The notes under the pieces were generated by a model, which saw only the letters and a program-made list of their open reading frames with translations, was not told where the DNA came from and searched no databases. The translations under genes were made by a program, and so were the position numbers. Below are positions 26,974-34,617 of a stretch of 64,000 nucleotides of DNA, one piece after another; the first letter of the stretch is position 1, and the number at the start of each line of letters is the position of its first letter. The DNA is from Dactylosporangium roseum (lineage in GTDB: Bacteria; Actinomycetota; Actinomycetes; Mycobacteriales; Micromonosporaceae): positions 7,085,501 through 7,149,500 of the forward strand of contig NZ_CP073721.1 of the NCBI RefSeq assembly GCF_025264685.1, given 5' to 3'.

Positions 26974-27875
26974 AGCATCTCATCCGTGCCGGCGCGGCGG
27001 ACGTAGACGAAGACCGGCACGAGGATCGCCGCCATGAGCGTGAACGACAGCGCGGCGGCGGCGGGGTAGTCACCCACCCGCAGGAACTTCGACTGGATGA
27101 CGTTGCCGATCATGTACTGCCGGTTCGTCCCGAGCAACTGCGCGTTGATGTAGTCGCCGGCCGCGGGGATGAAGGTGAGCAGCGTGCCGGCCACGACACC
27201 GGGCATCGACAGCGGCAGCACGACCCGGGTGAACCGGGACACCGGCCGGGCATAGAGGTCGCCGGCCGCCTCGATGAGCCGTGGGTCGAGCTTCTCCAGG
27301 CTGGCGTAGAGCGGCAGCACCATGAACGGCAGGAAGTTGTAGACCAGGCCGGCGATCACGGCGGGGGTCGTCGCCAGGAGCCGGCCGTCGGGCAGTGGCA
27401 CGTGCAGCGCGGTGAGCGCCGACACGACCGGGCCCCCGTCCGAGAGGATCACCTTCCACGCCAGCGTGCGGATCAGGAAGCTGGTGAAGAAGGGCGCGAT
27501 CACGCAGATGAGCAGGAGGCTCTTCCACCGGCCGCCCTTGAGCGCGATCGCGTAGGCCAGCGGATAGCCGATGACCAGGCAGATGACGGTCGTGAGCGCG
27601 GCGTAGCCGATCGAGCGGCCGAAGTGCGGCAGGTACTCCTGGACCGCGTCGGCGTAGTTGCCGAAGGCCCAGGTCATCGCGTAGCCCTCCGCCAGCGACC
27701 CGTCCGGGTCGTAGAGGCTGGTCGCGAACAACTGCACGGCGGGGACGGCGAAGAAGACGATCAGCCAGAGGCCGCCGGGGAGCAGCAGGAGGTACGGCAG
27801 CCACGTCTTCCGCGGTTTCTCGAGCTTCACCGGTTGGGTCGGCGTGGACGAGCCAACATGCCCGAGGGCACTCAT
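26970..27875 (-). CDS. potB: Spermidine/putrescine-type ABC transporter permease, PotB
   Basis: This 301-residue permease begins with a short polar N-terminus, then LPYLLLLPGGLWLIVFF and further helices, and has the coupling motif EAAGDLYARPVSRFTRVVLP (residues ~213-232). The start at 27875 overlaps the stop codon of potA by ATGA, and the stop overlaps potC. It works with PotC, PotA and the binding protein in one importer. Confidence 0.92.
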   Translation of the reverse strand: MSALGHVGSSTPTQPVKLEKPRKTWLPYLLLLPGGLWLIVFFAVPAVQLFATSLYDPDGSLAEGYAMTWAFGNYADAVQEYLPHFGRSIGYAALTTVICLVIGYPLAYAIALKGGRWKSLLLICVIAPFFTSFLIRTLAWKVILSDGGPVVSALTALHVPLPDGRLLATTPAVIAGLVYNFLPFMVLPLYASLEKLDPRLIEAAGDLYARPVSRFTRVVLPLSMPGVVAGTLLTFIPAAGDYINAQLLGTNRQYMIGNVIQSKFLRVGDYPAAAALSFTLMAAILVPVFVYVRRAGTDEML

Positions 27876-29029
27876 GTCGCCGCCACTTCCTCCGTGTCCA
27901 CGACCGGGGCGTGGGTCTCGTTCGCCGGGCGGGAGAGCAGGAAGGCGTGCTCGGGCCGCCAGGAGACGGTCACCTCGCTGGCCACCGCCAGCGGCGCGGC
28001 CACACCCGAGTTGGGCACGAACACGGTCAGCTCGTCCCCCCACGGCGCCCGCACCAGATACTGCGTGCTGACGCCCAGGTAGGAGGAGTCGGTCACGATG
28101 CCGCGCACCTCGTGGTGGCCGGCCAGCGCCTCGGTGCCGATGCGCAGTTTCTCCGGGCGGACACCGAGCCAGACGGTCCCGTCGGCGGCGCGGGCGCGCG
28201 CGGCCGGCACTGAGTAACGGCCGCCGTACGCCTCGACGAGCACGTCGTCGCCGCCGCGCCCGGTGACGGTCCCGGCGAGGAGGTTGGACCGGCCGAGGAA
28301 GTTCGCGACGAAGGCGGTGCCGGGGAGGTCGTACATGTCGACAGGCGAGCCGAACTGCTCGATCTTCCCCGCGTTCAGTACCGCGACCGTGTCGGCCATG
28401 GTCATGGCCTCCTCCTGGTCGTGGGTGACGTGGACGAACGTGATGCCGACCTCGGTCTGGATCCGCTTGAGCTCCACCTGCATCTGGCGGCGCAGCTTGA
28501 GGTCGAGCGCGCCGAGCGGCTCGTCGAGCAGCAGCACCTGCGGGTGGTTGACGAGCGCCCGCGCGAGCGCGACGCGCTGCTGCTGCCCGCCCGAGAGCTG
28601 GGCCGGCTTGCGCCTGCCGAAGCCGTCCATCTCGACCAGGTGGAGCATCCGCTCCACCTGCTCGGCGTACTGCTTCACGCCGCGGCGGCGCAGGCCGAAC
28701 GCGACGTTGTCCGCGATGGTGAGGTGCGGGAAGAGGGCATAGGACTGGAACACCGTGTTGACCGGCCGCTGGTAGGGCCGCAGCCGGGTCACGTCCCGGT
28801 CGTCGAGCAGCACCCGGCCGGCTGTCGGCTCTTCGAGACCCGCGATCATCCGCAGGGTGGTCGTCTTGCCACACCCGGACGCGCCGAGCAGCGCGAAGAA
28901 CGAGCCCCTGGGCACCGTGAGGGTGAGGTCGTCGACCGCCGTGAAGGTTCCGAACCGCTTCGTCACGCCGACCAGGTGGAGGTCGGCACCGCTGGCGCCG
29001 GCCTCTTCGCTCCGCTTCGCATCGGTCAT
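27872..29029 (-). CDS. potA: Spermidine/putrescine-type ABC transporter ATPase, PotA
   Basis: This 385-residue ATP-binding subunit powers import. It has a Walker A GASGCGKTT, signature LSGGQQQR, Walker B LLLDEPLGALD, and a C-terminal TOBE domain (about residues 280-365) containing VWLGVRPEKLRIG. The Q-loop is also visible (TVFQSYALFPHLT). It lies 3 nt after the binding-protein gene and overlaps potB. Confidence 0.95.
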   Translation of the reverse strand: MTDAKRSEEAGASGADLHLVGVTKRFGTFTAVDDLTLTVPRGSFFALLGASGCGKTTTLRMIAGLEEPTAGRVLLDDRDVTRLRPYQRPVNTVFQSYALFPHLTIADNVAFGLRRRGVKQYAEQVERMLHLVEMDGFGRRKPAQLSGGQQQRVALARALVNHPQVLLLDEPLGALDLKLRRQMQVELKRIQTEVGITFVHVTHDQEEAMTMADTVAVLNAGKIEQFGSPVDMYDLPGTAFVANFLGRSNLLAGTVTGRGGDDVLVEAYGGRYSVPAARARAADGTVWLGVRPEKLRIGTEALAGHHEVRGIVTDSSYLGVSTQYLVRAPWGDELTVFVPNSGVAAPLAVASEVTVSWRPEHAFLLSRPANETHAPVVDTEEVAAT

Positions 29030-29032
29030 GTG

Positions 29033-30304
29033 TCAGGCTCCGGAAACCGCTTCGAACTTCGCGGCGAACCTCTTGTCCTCCGCCTCGGTCATGGGCTTGA
29101 AGGCGTGGACCTTGCCGAGGGTGCCCGCGTCGGGGAAAATCAGCGGGTTGTCGGCCAGTTCGGGGTCGATCTGCCGCATGGCCTCCTGCGCACCCTGCAC
29201 CGGGCAGATGAAGTTGACGTAGGCGGCCAGCTCCGCGGCGACCTTGGGGTCGTAGTAGTAGTCGATGAGCTGCTCGACGTTGGCCTTGTGGGTCGCCGAG
29301 GACGGGATGACGATGTTGTCCGACCACAGCATCAGGCCCGACTCCGGCGTGACGAACTTGATGTTCCCGTCCTCGGCGGCGAGCTGGATGATGTCACCGG
29401 ACCACGCGACACACGCGGCGAGGTCGCCCTTGGCGAGGTCCTCCTTGTAGTCGTTGCCGGTGAACTTACGGATCTGGCCCGAGTCGACGGCCTTCTTGAG
29501 CTTCTCGATGCCCGCGTCGAAGTCGGCCTCCGAGACGTCGGCGGGGTCCTTGCCCATCGCGAGCAGGATCAGGCCCATCGTGTCGCGCATCTCCGCGAGG
29601 ACGGCGACCTTGCCCTTCAGGTCGGGGCGGGTCAGCAGCTCGTCGACGGTGCGGATCTCCTTGGTGACCTTGGCGTTGTAGGCCATGCCGGTGAGGCCGG
29701 ACTGCCACGGCGCGGCGTGGTTCATGTCCTTGTCCCACGGCCGGTTCCGCAGCGTGGCGAGAACATTCTTGGTGAAGTTCGGGGTCTTGCTGTTGTCGAA
29801 CGGCTGGACCCAGCCGAGGCCGACGACCCGCGACGCCATCCAGTCGGTGAGCACCATGATGTCGCGGTCGATGGACTGGCAGGCCTGTAGCTGGTGGCGG
29901 ACCTTCCCGAAGAACTCGTTGTTGTCGTTGACGTCTTCGTTGTACGAGACCGTGATGCCGGTCTTCGTCTGGAACGCGTCGAGCGTCGGGCGCTTCTTCT
30001 CGTCGTTCTTGTCGACGTCCATGTAGAGCGGCCAGTTCGAGAAGTTGATCTTCTTCTCGGTCGCCGACGCGTCGGTGCCGATGCAGGCCGGGCTACCGCT
30101 CGCCTCCGGCTTCTTGACGGGCTTGGTGCCGCATGCCGCCAGCGCACCGCCGGTCGCCATGAAGGCACCACCGGCGAGCAGGCCACGCATGAGAGTCCGG
30201 CGGGAGAGTCCGGTCGCGTTCAGGAGGGCGGCCACTTCTGGAGAGAGCGGCGGGCGAGAGGGATTTCGCACGGGTGCTCCTACGGATCTCAGTGTCAGCG
30301 CCAT
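29033..30304 (-). CDS. potD: Polyamine-type ABC transporter substrate-binding protein, PotD
   Basis: This 423-residue extracellular binding protein is probably a Tat-exported lipoprotein. The N-terminal ~30 residues are followed by LSRRTLMRGLLAGG and the lipobox GALAACG, giving a lipidated Cys near residue 60. The mature protein shows spermidine/putrescine-binding features such as INFSNWPLYMDVDKND and a C-terminal DAGTLGKVHAFKPMTEAED. It is the first gene of potDABC. Polyamine specificity is supported by neighbouring catabolic genes but not proven. Confidence 0.92.
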   Translation of the reverse strand: MALTLRSVGAPVRNPSRPPLSPEVAALLNATGLSRRTLMRGLLAGGAFMATGGALAACGTKPVKKPEASGSPACIGTDASATEKKINFSNWPLYMDVDKNDEKKRPTLDAFQTKTGITVSYNEDVNDNNEFFGKVRHQLQACQSIDRDIMVLTDWMASRVVGLGWVQPFDNSKTPNFTKNVLATLRNRPWDKDMNHAAPWQSGLTGMAYNAKVTKEIRTVDELLTRPDLKGKVAVLAEMRDTMGLILLAMGKDPADVSEADFDAGIEKLKKAVDSGQIRKFTGNDYKEDLAKGDLAACVAWSGDIIQLAAEDGNIKFVTPESGLMLWSDNIVIPSSATHKANVEQLIDYYYDPKVAAELAAYVNFICPVQGAQEAMRQIDPELADNPLIFPDAGTLGKVHAFKPMTEAEDKRFAAKFEAVSGA

Positions 30305-30435
30305 CCCGCCGAAACAGGCCGGACCAGTCTGTCACGGCTCGCCGCACGCTCAAACCGATCACGATTCCGTAGATCGCCCGTTTCTCCACCATGGAATTAG
30401 TTGCCAACAGGTGGTCCTTGGGTAAAAATCCACAT

Positions 30436-30891
30436 GTGACCGAGCCCGTCCTCGACGACGTCAACAAGCGGATCATCGAGCAGCTCCAGCGCGATGGCCG
30501 CATGTCGTATGCCGCCCTCGCCAAGGTCGTCGGCCTCTCGGAGGCGGCTGTCCGCCAACGGGTGCAACGACTGCTGGACACCGGCGTCATGCAGATCGTG
30601 GCGGTCACCGATCCCCTCACCCTGGGCTTCGCCCGGCAGGTGATGATCGGGATCAAGGTCGAAGGAGACCTCCGGCCGGTCGCGAAGTCCCTCGCCGCGG
30701 TGCCCGAGATCGACTACGTGGTCATCTGCGCGGGCGGCTTCGACCTGCTCGTCGAGCTGGTGTGCACCGACGACGAGCACCTGCTCGACCTTCTCAACGA
30801 CACGATCCGGAGCATCCCTGGCGTGACGGCCACGGAGACCTTCGTCTACCTCAAGCTCGCCAAGCAGACCTATGCGTGGGGGACCCGATGA
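30436..30891 (+). CDS. Lrp/AsnC-family transcriptional regulator
   Basis: This 151-residue DNA-binding regulator has an N-terminal helix-turn-helix (LDDVNKRIIEQLQRDGRMSY, then LAKVVGLSEAAVRQRVQRL) and a C-terminal ligand-binding RAM domain (residues ~70-150). The GTG at 30436 is chosen because the family begins near LDDVNKRI; no clear ribosome-binding site lies upstream of it or of the alternative ATG at 30391, so a leaderless message is possible. It is divergent from potD and overlaps the aminotransferase gene by ATGA, so it probably controls the polyamine locus. Confidence 0.9.
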   Translation: MTEPVLDDVNKRIIEQLQRDGRMSYAALAKVVGLSEAAVRQRVQRLLDTGVMQIVAVTDPLTLGFARQVMIGIKVEGDLRPVAKSLAAVPEIDYVVICAGGFDLLVELVCTDDEHLLDLLNDTIRSIPGVTATETFVYLKLAKQTYAWGTR

Positions 30892-32267
30892 CCGCTCAGC
30901 AGCCCGGCGCGGCCCAACTCGACACGGCCGCGCGCGACCACCTCTGGATGCACTTCACCCGCCTCTCGGCGTACCGGAACGCACCGGTGCCGGTGATCGT
31001 GCGCGGCGACGGGCCGTACATCTACGACAGCGCCGGCAAGCGGTACCTCGACGGGCTGTCCGGGCTGTTCGTCGTGCAGACCGGCCACGGACGCCAGGAA
31101 CTCGCCGACGCCGCCGCCAAACAGGCCGCCGAGCTCGCCTACTTCCCCCTGTGGTCGTACGCGCATCCGAAGGCCATCGAGCTGGCCGAGCGGCTCGCCG
31201 GCATCGCCCCTGGCGACCTCGACCGCGTCTTCTTCACCACCGGCGGCTCGGAGGCCGTCGAGAGCGCGTGGAAGCTCGCCCGGTCGTACTTCAAGCACAC
31301 CGGCAAGCCGCTCAAGACCAAGGTGCTGTCCCGCTCGATCGCCTACCACGGCACGTCGATGGGCGCCCTGTCGATCACCGGCATCCCTGTGCTGAAGCAG
31401 GAGTTCGAGCCGCTCGTGCCCGGCGCGTTCCGGGTGCCGAACACCAACTACTACCGCCGGCCCGACCAGTCCATGTCCGAGGAGCAGTTCGGCGTCTGGG
31501 CCGCCGACCGCATCGCCGAGGCCATCGAGTTCGAGGGCCCGGAGACCGTCGCCGCCGTCTACCTGGAGCCTGTGCAGAACGCCGGCGGCTGCTTCCCTCC
31601 CCCGCCCGGATACTTCCAGCGCGTGCGTGAGATCTGCGACCGGTACAACGTCCTGCTCGTCTCCGACGAGGTCATCTGCGCGTTCGGCCGGCTCGGCGAA
31701 TACTTCGGCGCCACGCGATACGGCTACCAGCCGGACATCATCACCGTCGCCAAGGGCCTCACCTCCGGCTACGTGCCGCTCGGCGCGATGCTCGCGACGG
31801 AGCGGCTGGCCGAGCCGTTCCTGGAGGGCTCGAGCTGGTTCGCCCACGGCATCACCTACGGCGGTCACCCGGTCGCCTCCGCGGTCGCGCTCGCCAACCT
31901 CGACATCTTCGAGCGCGAAGGGCTCAACGAGCACGTCCGGACCAACTCGCCGGTGTTCCGGTCGTACCTTGAGCGCCTCCACGACCTGCCGATCGTCGGC
32001 GACGTCCGGGGCGACGGCTTCTTCTTCGGCATCGAGCTGGTCAAGGACAAGGCCACCAAGAAGACGTTCGACGACCAGGAGTCCGAGGCGCTGCTGCGCG
32101 GGTTCCTGTCCAAGGCGCTCTTCGACGCCGGCCTGTACTGCCGCGCCGACGACCGCGGCGACCCGGTGATCCAGCTCGCCCCGCCGCTGATCTGCGACGA
32201 GCGGCACTTCGCCGAGATCGAGCAGATCCTGCGGTCGGTGCTGGCCGAGGCATGGGCGCGCCTGTAG
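30888..32267 (+). CDS. Class III (omega) aminotransferase, putrescine/GABA/beta-alanine type
   Basis: This 459-residue PLP-dependent enzyme probably transfers the terminal amino group of putrescine, GABA or a related omega-amine to pyruvate or 2-oxoglutarate. The PLP-lysine lies in ITVAKGLTSGYVPLGAM; GGSEAVESAWKLARSYF and LLVSDEVICAFGR match the family. The start is fixed by an ATGA overlap with the regulator. It is next to potDABC and the aminobutyraldehyde dehydrogenase gene, which supports a polyamine role. Confidence 0.92.
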   Translation: MTAQQPGAAQLDTAARDHLWMHFTRLSAYRNAPVPVIVRGDGPYIYDSAGKRYLDGLSGLFVVQTGHGRQELADAAAKQAAELAYFPLWSYAHPKAIELAERLAGIAPGDLDRVFFTTGGSEAVESAWKLARSYFKHTGKPLKTKVLSRSIAYHGTSMGALSITGIPVLKQEFEPLVPGAFRVPNTNYYRRPDQSMSEEQFGVWAADRIAEAIEFEGPETVAAVYLEPVQNAGGCFPPPPGYFQRVREICDRYNVLLVSDEVICAFGRLGEYFGATRYGYQPDIITVAKGLTSGYVPLGAMLATERLAEPFLEGSSWFAHGITYGGHPVASAVALANLDIFEREGLNEHVRTNSPVFRSYLERLHDLPIVGDVRGDGFFFGIELVKDKATKKTFDDQESEALLRGFLSKALFDAGLYCRADDRGDPVIQLAPPLICDERHFAEIEQILRSVLAEAWARL

Positions 32268-32278
32268 AACGGACCGCC

Positions 32279-32353
32279 ATGAGCTACTGGATGTCCGCCC
32301 TGCCCCCGGTCGAGCCGCGGGCGGCGCTGCCCGGTGACATCCACGCCGACGCG
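32279..32353 (+). pseudogene. Remnant of an FAD-dependent oxidoreductase N-terminus
   Basis: An ATG 11 nt after the aminotransferase stop opens a frame reading MSYWMSALPPVEPRAALPGD and then Ile-His-Ala-Asp-Ala-Ala. This closely resembles the extreme N-terminus of glycine/D-amino-acid or gamma-glutamylputrescine oxidases, which in related actinobacteria often follow this aminotransferase. The expected GXGXXG dinucleotide-binding loop is missing; the frame continues as unrelated sequence and runs into the opposite-strand metallopeptidase gene. It is therefore probably a deletion remnant. The similarity is from memory of the family only. Confidence 0.45.
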
Positions 32354-32420
32354 GCCGAGCTGCGGACGGGCCGCCCGTCGCGCCGCCCTGATGTCCCGGG
32401 TCCTCGGCGCCCGACCGGCG

Positions 32421-32870
32421 TTAGCTGTCGAGGTCCTCGGGAGATACGCCGAGGAGGTTGGCCACCTGCTCGATGATCACGTCGTGGACCAGGTCGGCCA
32501 GGTCGTCGTGGTCGGCGGCCCGGAACTCGAGCGGCCGGCGGTACAGCACGATGCGCGGCGGCACGCCGTGGCGGCCCGGACGGCCGGGCAACAGCCGCGC
32601 CAGCGGGACCTCGCCGTCCTCCAGCACGTCGGAGTCGTAGACGTTGAGGTCGGGCGGCACGTCCTCGACGGCGAACTCCACGCCGGCAAGCTCCTGGGCG
32701 AACCGCTGCTCGAGCTGCTCGACGGAGTCGAGGACCAGGTCGTCGAACATCTCGGCGCGGGTGCGCGACATCGGCAGGGACGCGGGCACGAGTCGACCGC
32801 GCAGCCCCCTGCCGTGCCGGTCGCGACCGCGCCGTCCCGGTCCGCTGCGTCGTCGGTCTGGGCTCGCCAC
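32421..32870 (-). CDS. Zincin-like metallopeptidase-family protein lacking the HEXXH motif
   Basis: This 149-residue protein resembles the actinobacterial metallopeptidase family (PF06262 type): an Arg-rich start with GRDRHGRGLRG, the body SRTRAEMFDDLVLDSVEQLE, and FAVEDVPPDL. The C-terminal site where many members carry HEXXH reads VIIEQVANLLG, so the metal site appears degenerate and proteolysis is doubtful. It is divergent from the DUF3499 gene, with which it is commonly linked near whiB and F420 genes. Confidence 0.75.
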   Translation of the reverse strand: MASPDRRRSGPGRRGRDRHGRGLRGRLVPASLPMSRTRAEMFDDLVLDSVEQLEQRFAQELAGVEFAVEDVPPDLNVYDSDVLEDGEVPLARLLPGRPGRHGVPPRIVLYRRPLEFRAADHDDLADLVHDVIIEQVANLLGVSPEDLDS

Positions 32871-32986
32871 CTAGTCAGCGTACTGCCCGGGCCCGATCGC
32901 CCGAGCGGGCGTGTCGCCTGGGTCACCACGGCGTGTCGCAGGGCTACCGGGTTGGGCGGAGCCTCGCGGAGCGATACCGTCTGGCC

Positions 32987-33340
32987 GTGAGGACCCCACG
33001 TCGATGCTCGCGCAACGGTTGCCCCCGACAGCCCGTTGCGACGTTGACGTACGTTTATGCCGAATCGACCGCGGTCGTCGGCCCGTTGGCCGCGTTCGCC
33101 GAACCCCACTCCTACGACCTGTGCGAGTCCCATGCCCGCGGCCTCACCGCACCGCGCGGCTGGGACCTGGTGCGGCACGAGGGAGAATACGGCCCGCCCC
33201 CGCCGACCAACGACGACCTCGTCGCACTCGCCGAGGCGGTCCGTGAGGCGGCCCGGCCGGCACCCCATCGCGAAGAAACCGACCAACAACACCCGCTCGG
33301 ACGGCGTGGACATCTGCGCGTGATCCCCCCGGATGCATGA
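32987..33340 (+). CDS. DUF3499-family protein
   Basis: This 117-residue protein has a Cys pair near the N-terminus (CSRNGC), a conserved TLTYVYAESTAVVGPLA stretch, and LCESHARGLTAPRGWDLVRHE, so it may bind a metal. Its function is unknown. The GTG at 32987 gives the family start VRTPRRCSRNGC. It lies between the metallopeptidase-like gene and whiB, an arrangement common in actinobacteria. The last 20 or so residues are variable. Confidence 0.8.
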   Translation: MRTPRRCSRNGCPRQPVATLTYVYAESTAVVGPLAAFAEPHSYDLCESHARGLTAPRGWDLVRHEGEYGPPPPTNDDLVALAEAVREAARPAPHREETDQQHPLGRRGHLRVIPPDA

Positions 33341-33372
33341 AATTGGGCGCCGGCGATGCCGGCGCCCAATTT
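33340..33372. terminator. Bidirectional terminator between DUF3499 gene and whiB
   Basis: A perfect 15-bp stem (33340-33354 with 33358-33372) has a 3-nt loop, with AAATT/AATTT at its base that acts as a short A/T-tract on both strands. It begins at the last base of the plus-strand gene and ends 21 nt before the stop codon of the minus-strand whiB gene. Confidence 0.85.
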
Positions 33373-33393
33373 GCACATGCACTTCCGATCCCG

Positions 33394-33651
33394 CTAGGCA
33401 GCCCGTCGTTTGAGCTTGCGGCGTTCACGCTCCGAGAGACCGCCCCAAATTCCGAAGCGCTCGTCGTGCCCCAGCGCGTACTCCAGGCAGTCCGCCCTCA
33501 CCTCGCAGCGCGAGCAGATGCGCTTGGCCTCGCGTGTCGACCCACCCTTCTCCGGAAAGAATGCCTCCGGGTCGGTCTGCGAGCACAAAGCGCGTTCTTG
33601 CCACTCCGGAGCGTTACCCAGCAGGTCGGCCACGACTGGTCGGCCGTCCAT
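33394..33651 (-). CDS. whiB2: WhiB-family transcriptional regulator, WhiB2/WhmD-like
   Basis: This 85-residue iron-sulfur protein binds a [4Fe-4S] cluster through four Cys: ALCSQTD, then CSRC within AKRICSRCEVRADC, with the last Cys in DCLEYA. The GIWGGL turn and the basic ERRKLKR tail that contacts DNA are present. WhiB2/WhmD proteins act in cell division and septation with WhiA-type partners. The start at 33651 has GGAGG seven bases upstream; the upstream open frame is not coding. It lies close to F420 genes as in mycobacteria. Confidence 0.92.
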   Translation of the reverse strand: MDGRPVVADLLGNAPEWQERALCSQTDPEAFFPEKGGSTREAKRICSRCEVRADCLEYALGHDERFGIWGGLSERERRKLKRRAA

Positions 33652-33987
33652 CAGCGTGCCTCCTTCTTGCGCACCGGCGTCAATGCCGGCGCAACCCCCC
33701 ACGCGGAAGGCGCATGTCCTACAAGGTGTAGTACCTCGGCGCGGTGTTCCCTTATGTCCGCAAGGTGACTGACTGCGCTCACCCTCGAACATCCCCCGTG
33801 AAATTACACGCGTGTAATGCGTGCGTCGTCAAGCCGAACCTGATAAATAGGCCCACCCGGGCGATCACTCGTTACCCACGTGCCGTACCCATACCGATGA
33901 AGACCCGCCGGAGGTAACGCGCGACACGCCGGACGCGCCGGAAGAAGTCTTCGTGAGTTTGCTCAAGCCACCGCGTCGATAGCCGAA
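33652..33987. other. Gene-free region upstream of whiB
   Basis: This 336-bp stretch lies between the divergent whiB and signal peptidase genes. It carries a perfect 16-bp palindrome at 33803-33818 (listed separately) but no convincing gene. Local A/T content is higher than average around 33795-33860, as expected for promoters. Confidence 0.6.
33803..33818. promoter_or_regulatory. Perfect 16-bp palindrome, candidate operator for whiB
   Basis: The sequence ATTACACGCGTGTAAT is its own reverse complement and is A/T-rich at the flanks, unlike its surroundings. It lies 152-167 bp upstream of the whiB start. It resembles a TNAC...GTNA arrangement with a 6-bp spacer, which differs from the 5-bp spacer of the BldD consensus; no regulator is assigned. 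Confidence 0.5.
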
Positions 33988-34497
33988 ATGGCGGCAGTGA
34001 TCCAGCGGCTGCTCCTGGGTGTGGCCCTGTCCGTCATCGTCTTCACCGTCGGGATCGTCGGGCTGGGATGGAAGCCCTACGTCGTGACGTCGAACTCGAT
34101 GGCGCCGGCGATGCACTCCGGTGATCTCGTGTTCGTCGATCCGCACGCGAAGTCGGTGGCGGTGTACGAGATCGTCACGTACACCGACCCGCGCGGTCCC
34201 GTCACGCACCGTGTCGTCAGCCAGGCGGCGGACGGGACGCTCGTGCTCAAGGGCGACGCCAACCAGCAGCCGGACGCCAGGGCGGTCGAGCGGAACCACG
34301 TGATCGGGCCGGTGCGGCTGATCCTGCCCGGCATCGGCTGGCCGGTCGTCCAGGTGCACACCCACCCGCTGCGCGTCACCGGTGGTGCGTTGCTGCTGGC
34401 GATCCTCGTCCCCGGCCGCCGGATCCTCATGCTGCTGCTGCTCGCCGGGATCGTCGCCGCCATCGCCATGGTGCCAACGACCGGAGCACTGCCCTAA
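33988..34497 (+). CDS. Signal peptidase I, S26B (SipW/ER-like) type
   Basis: This 169-residue membrane protease has one N-terminal helix (residues ~8-28) and a C-terminal hydrophobic pair (~130-165). The catalytic Ser lies in TSNSMAPAMHSGDLV and the general base is a His in VTHRVV, where bacterial S26A enzymes have Lys; this Ser/His dyad marks the S26B group found in archaea, eukaryotes and spore-forming Gram-positives. No obvious secreted substrate gene is adjacent. The ATG at 33988 has no clear ribosome-binding site. Confidence 0.85.
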   Translation: MAAVIQRLLLGVALSVIVFTVGIVGLGWKPYVVTSNSMAPAMHSGDLVFVDPHAKSVAVYEIVTYTDPRGPVTHRVVSQAADGTLVLKGDANQQPDARAVERNHVIGPVRLILPGIGWPVVQVHTHPLRVTGGALLLAILVPGRRILMLLLLAGIVAAIAMVPTTGALP

Positions 34498-34513
34498 CCC
34501 CCCCTTTTTTTGC

Positions 34514-34593
34514 GCGTTGATCTTGCAGTTGTGGTGCCTGACAAACCCGGGCATTCAGGGAGTGTCTCGGCACCACAACTGCAAGATCAACGC
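34514..34593. repeat. Palindromic repeat element, copy 2
   Basis: This 80-bp core has perfect 25-bp arms, and the inverted repeat extends further through GCGC, T7/A6 and CCCC/GGGG to 34501-34605. It lies between the convergent signal peptidase and fbiC genes, and the hairpin starts just 3 nt after the plus-strand stop codon. Its centre (GACAAACCCGGGCATTCAG) is almost identical to the inverted centre of copy 3. Confidence 0.92.
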
Positions 34594-34617
34594 GCAAAAA
34601 AGGGGCGGACGTCGCAC

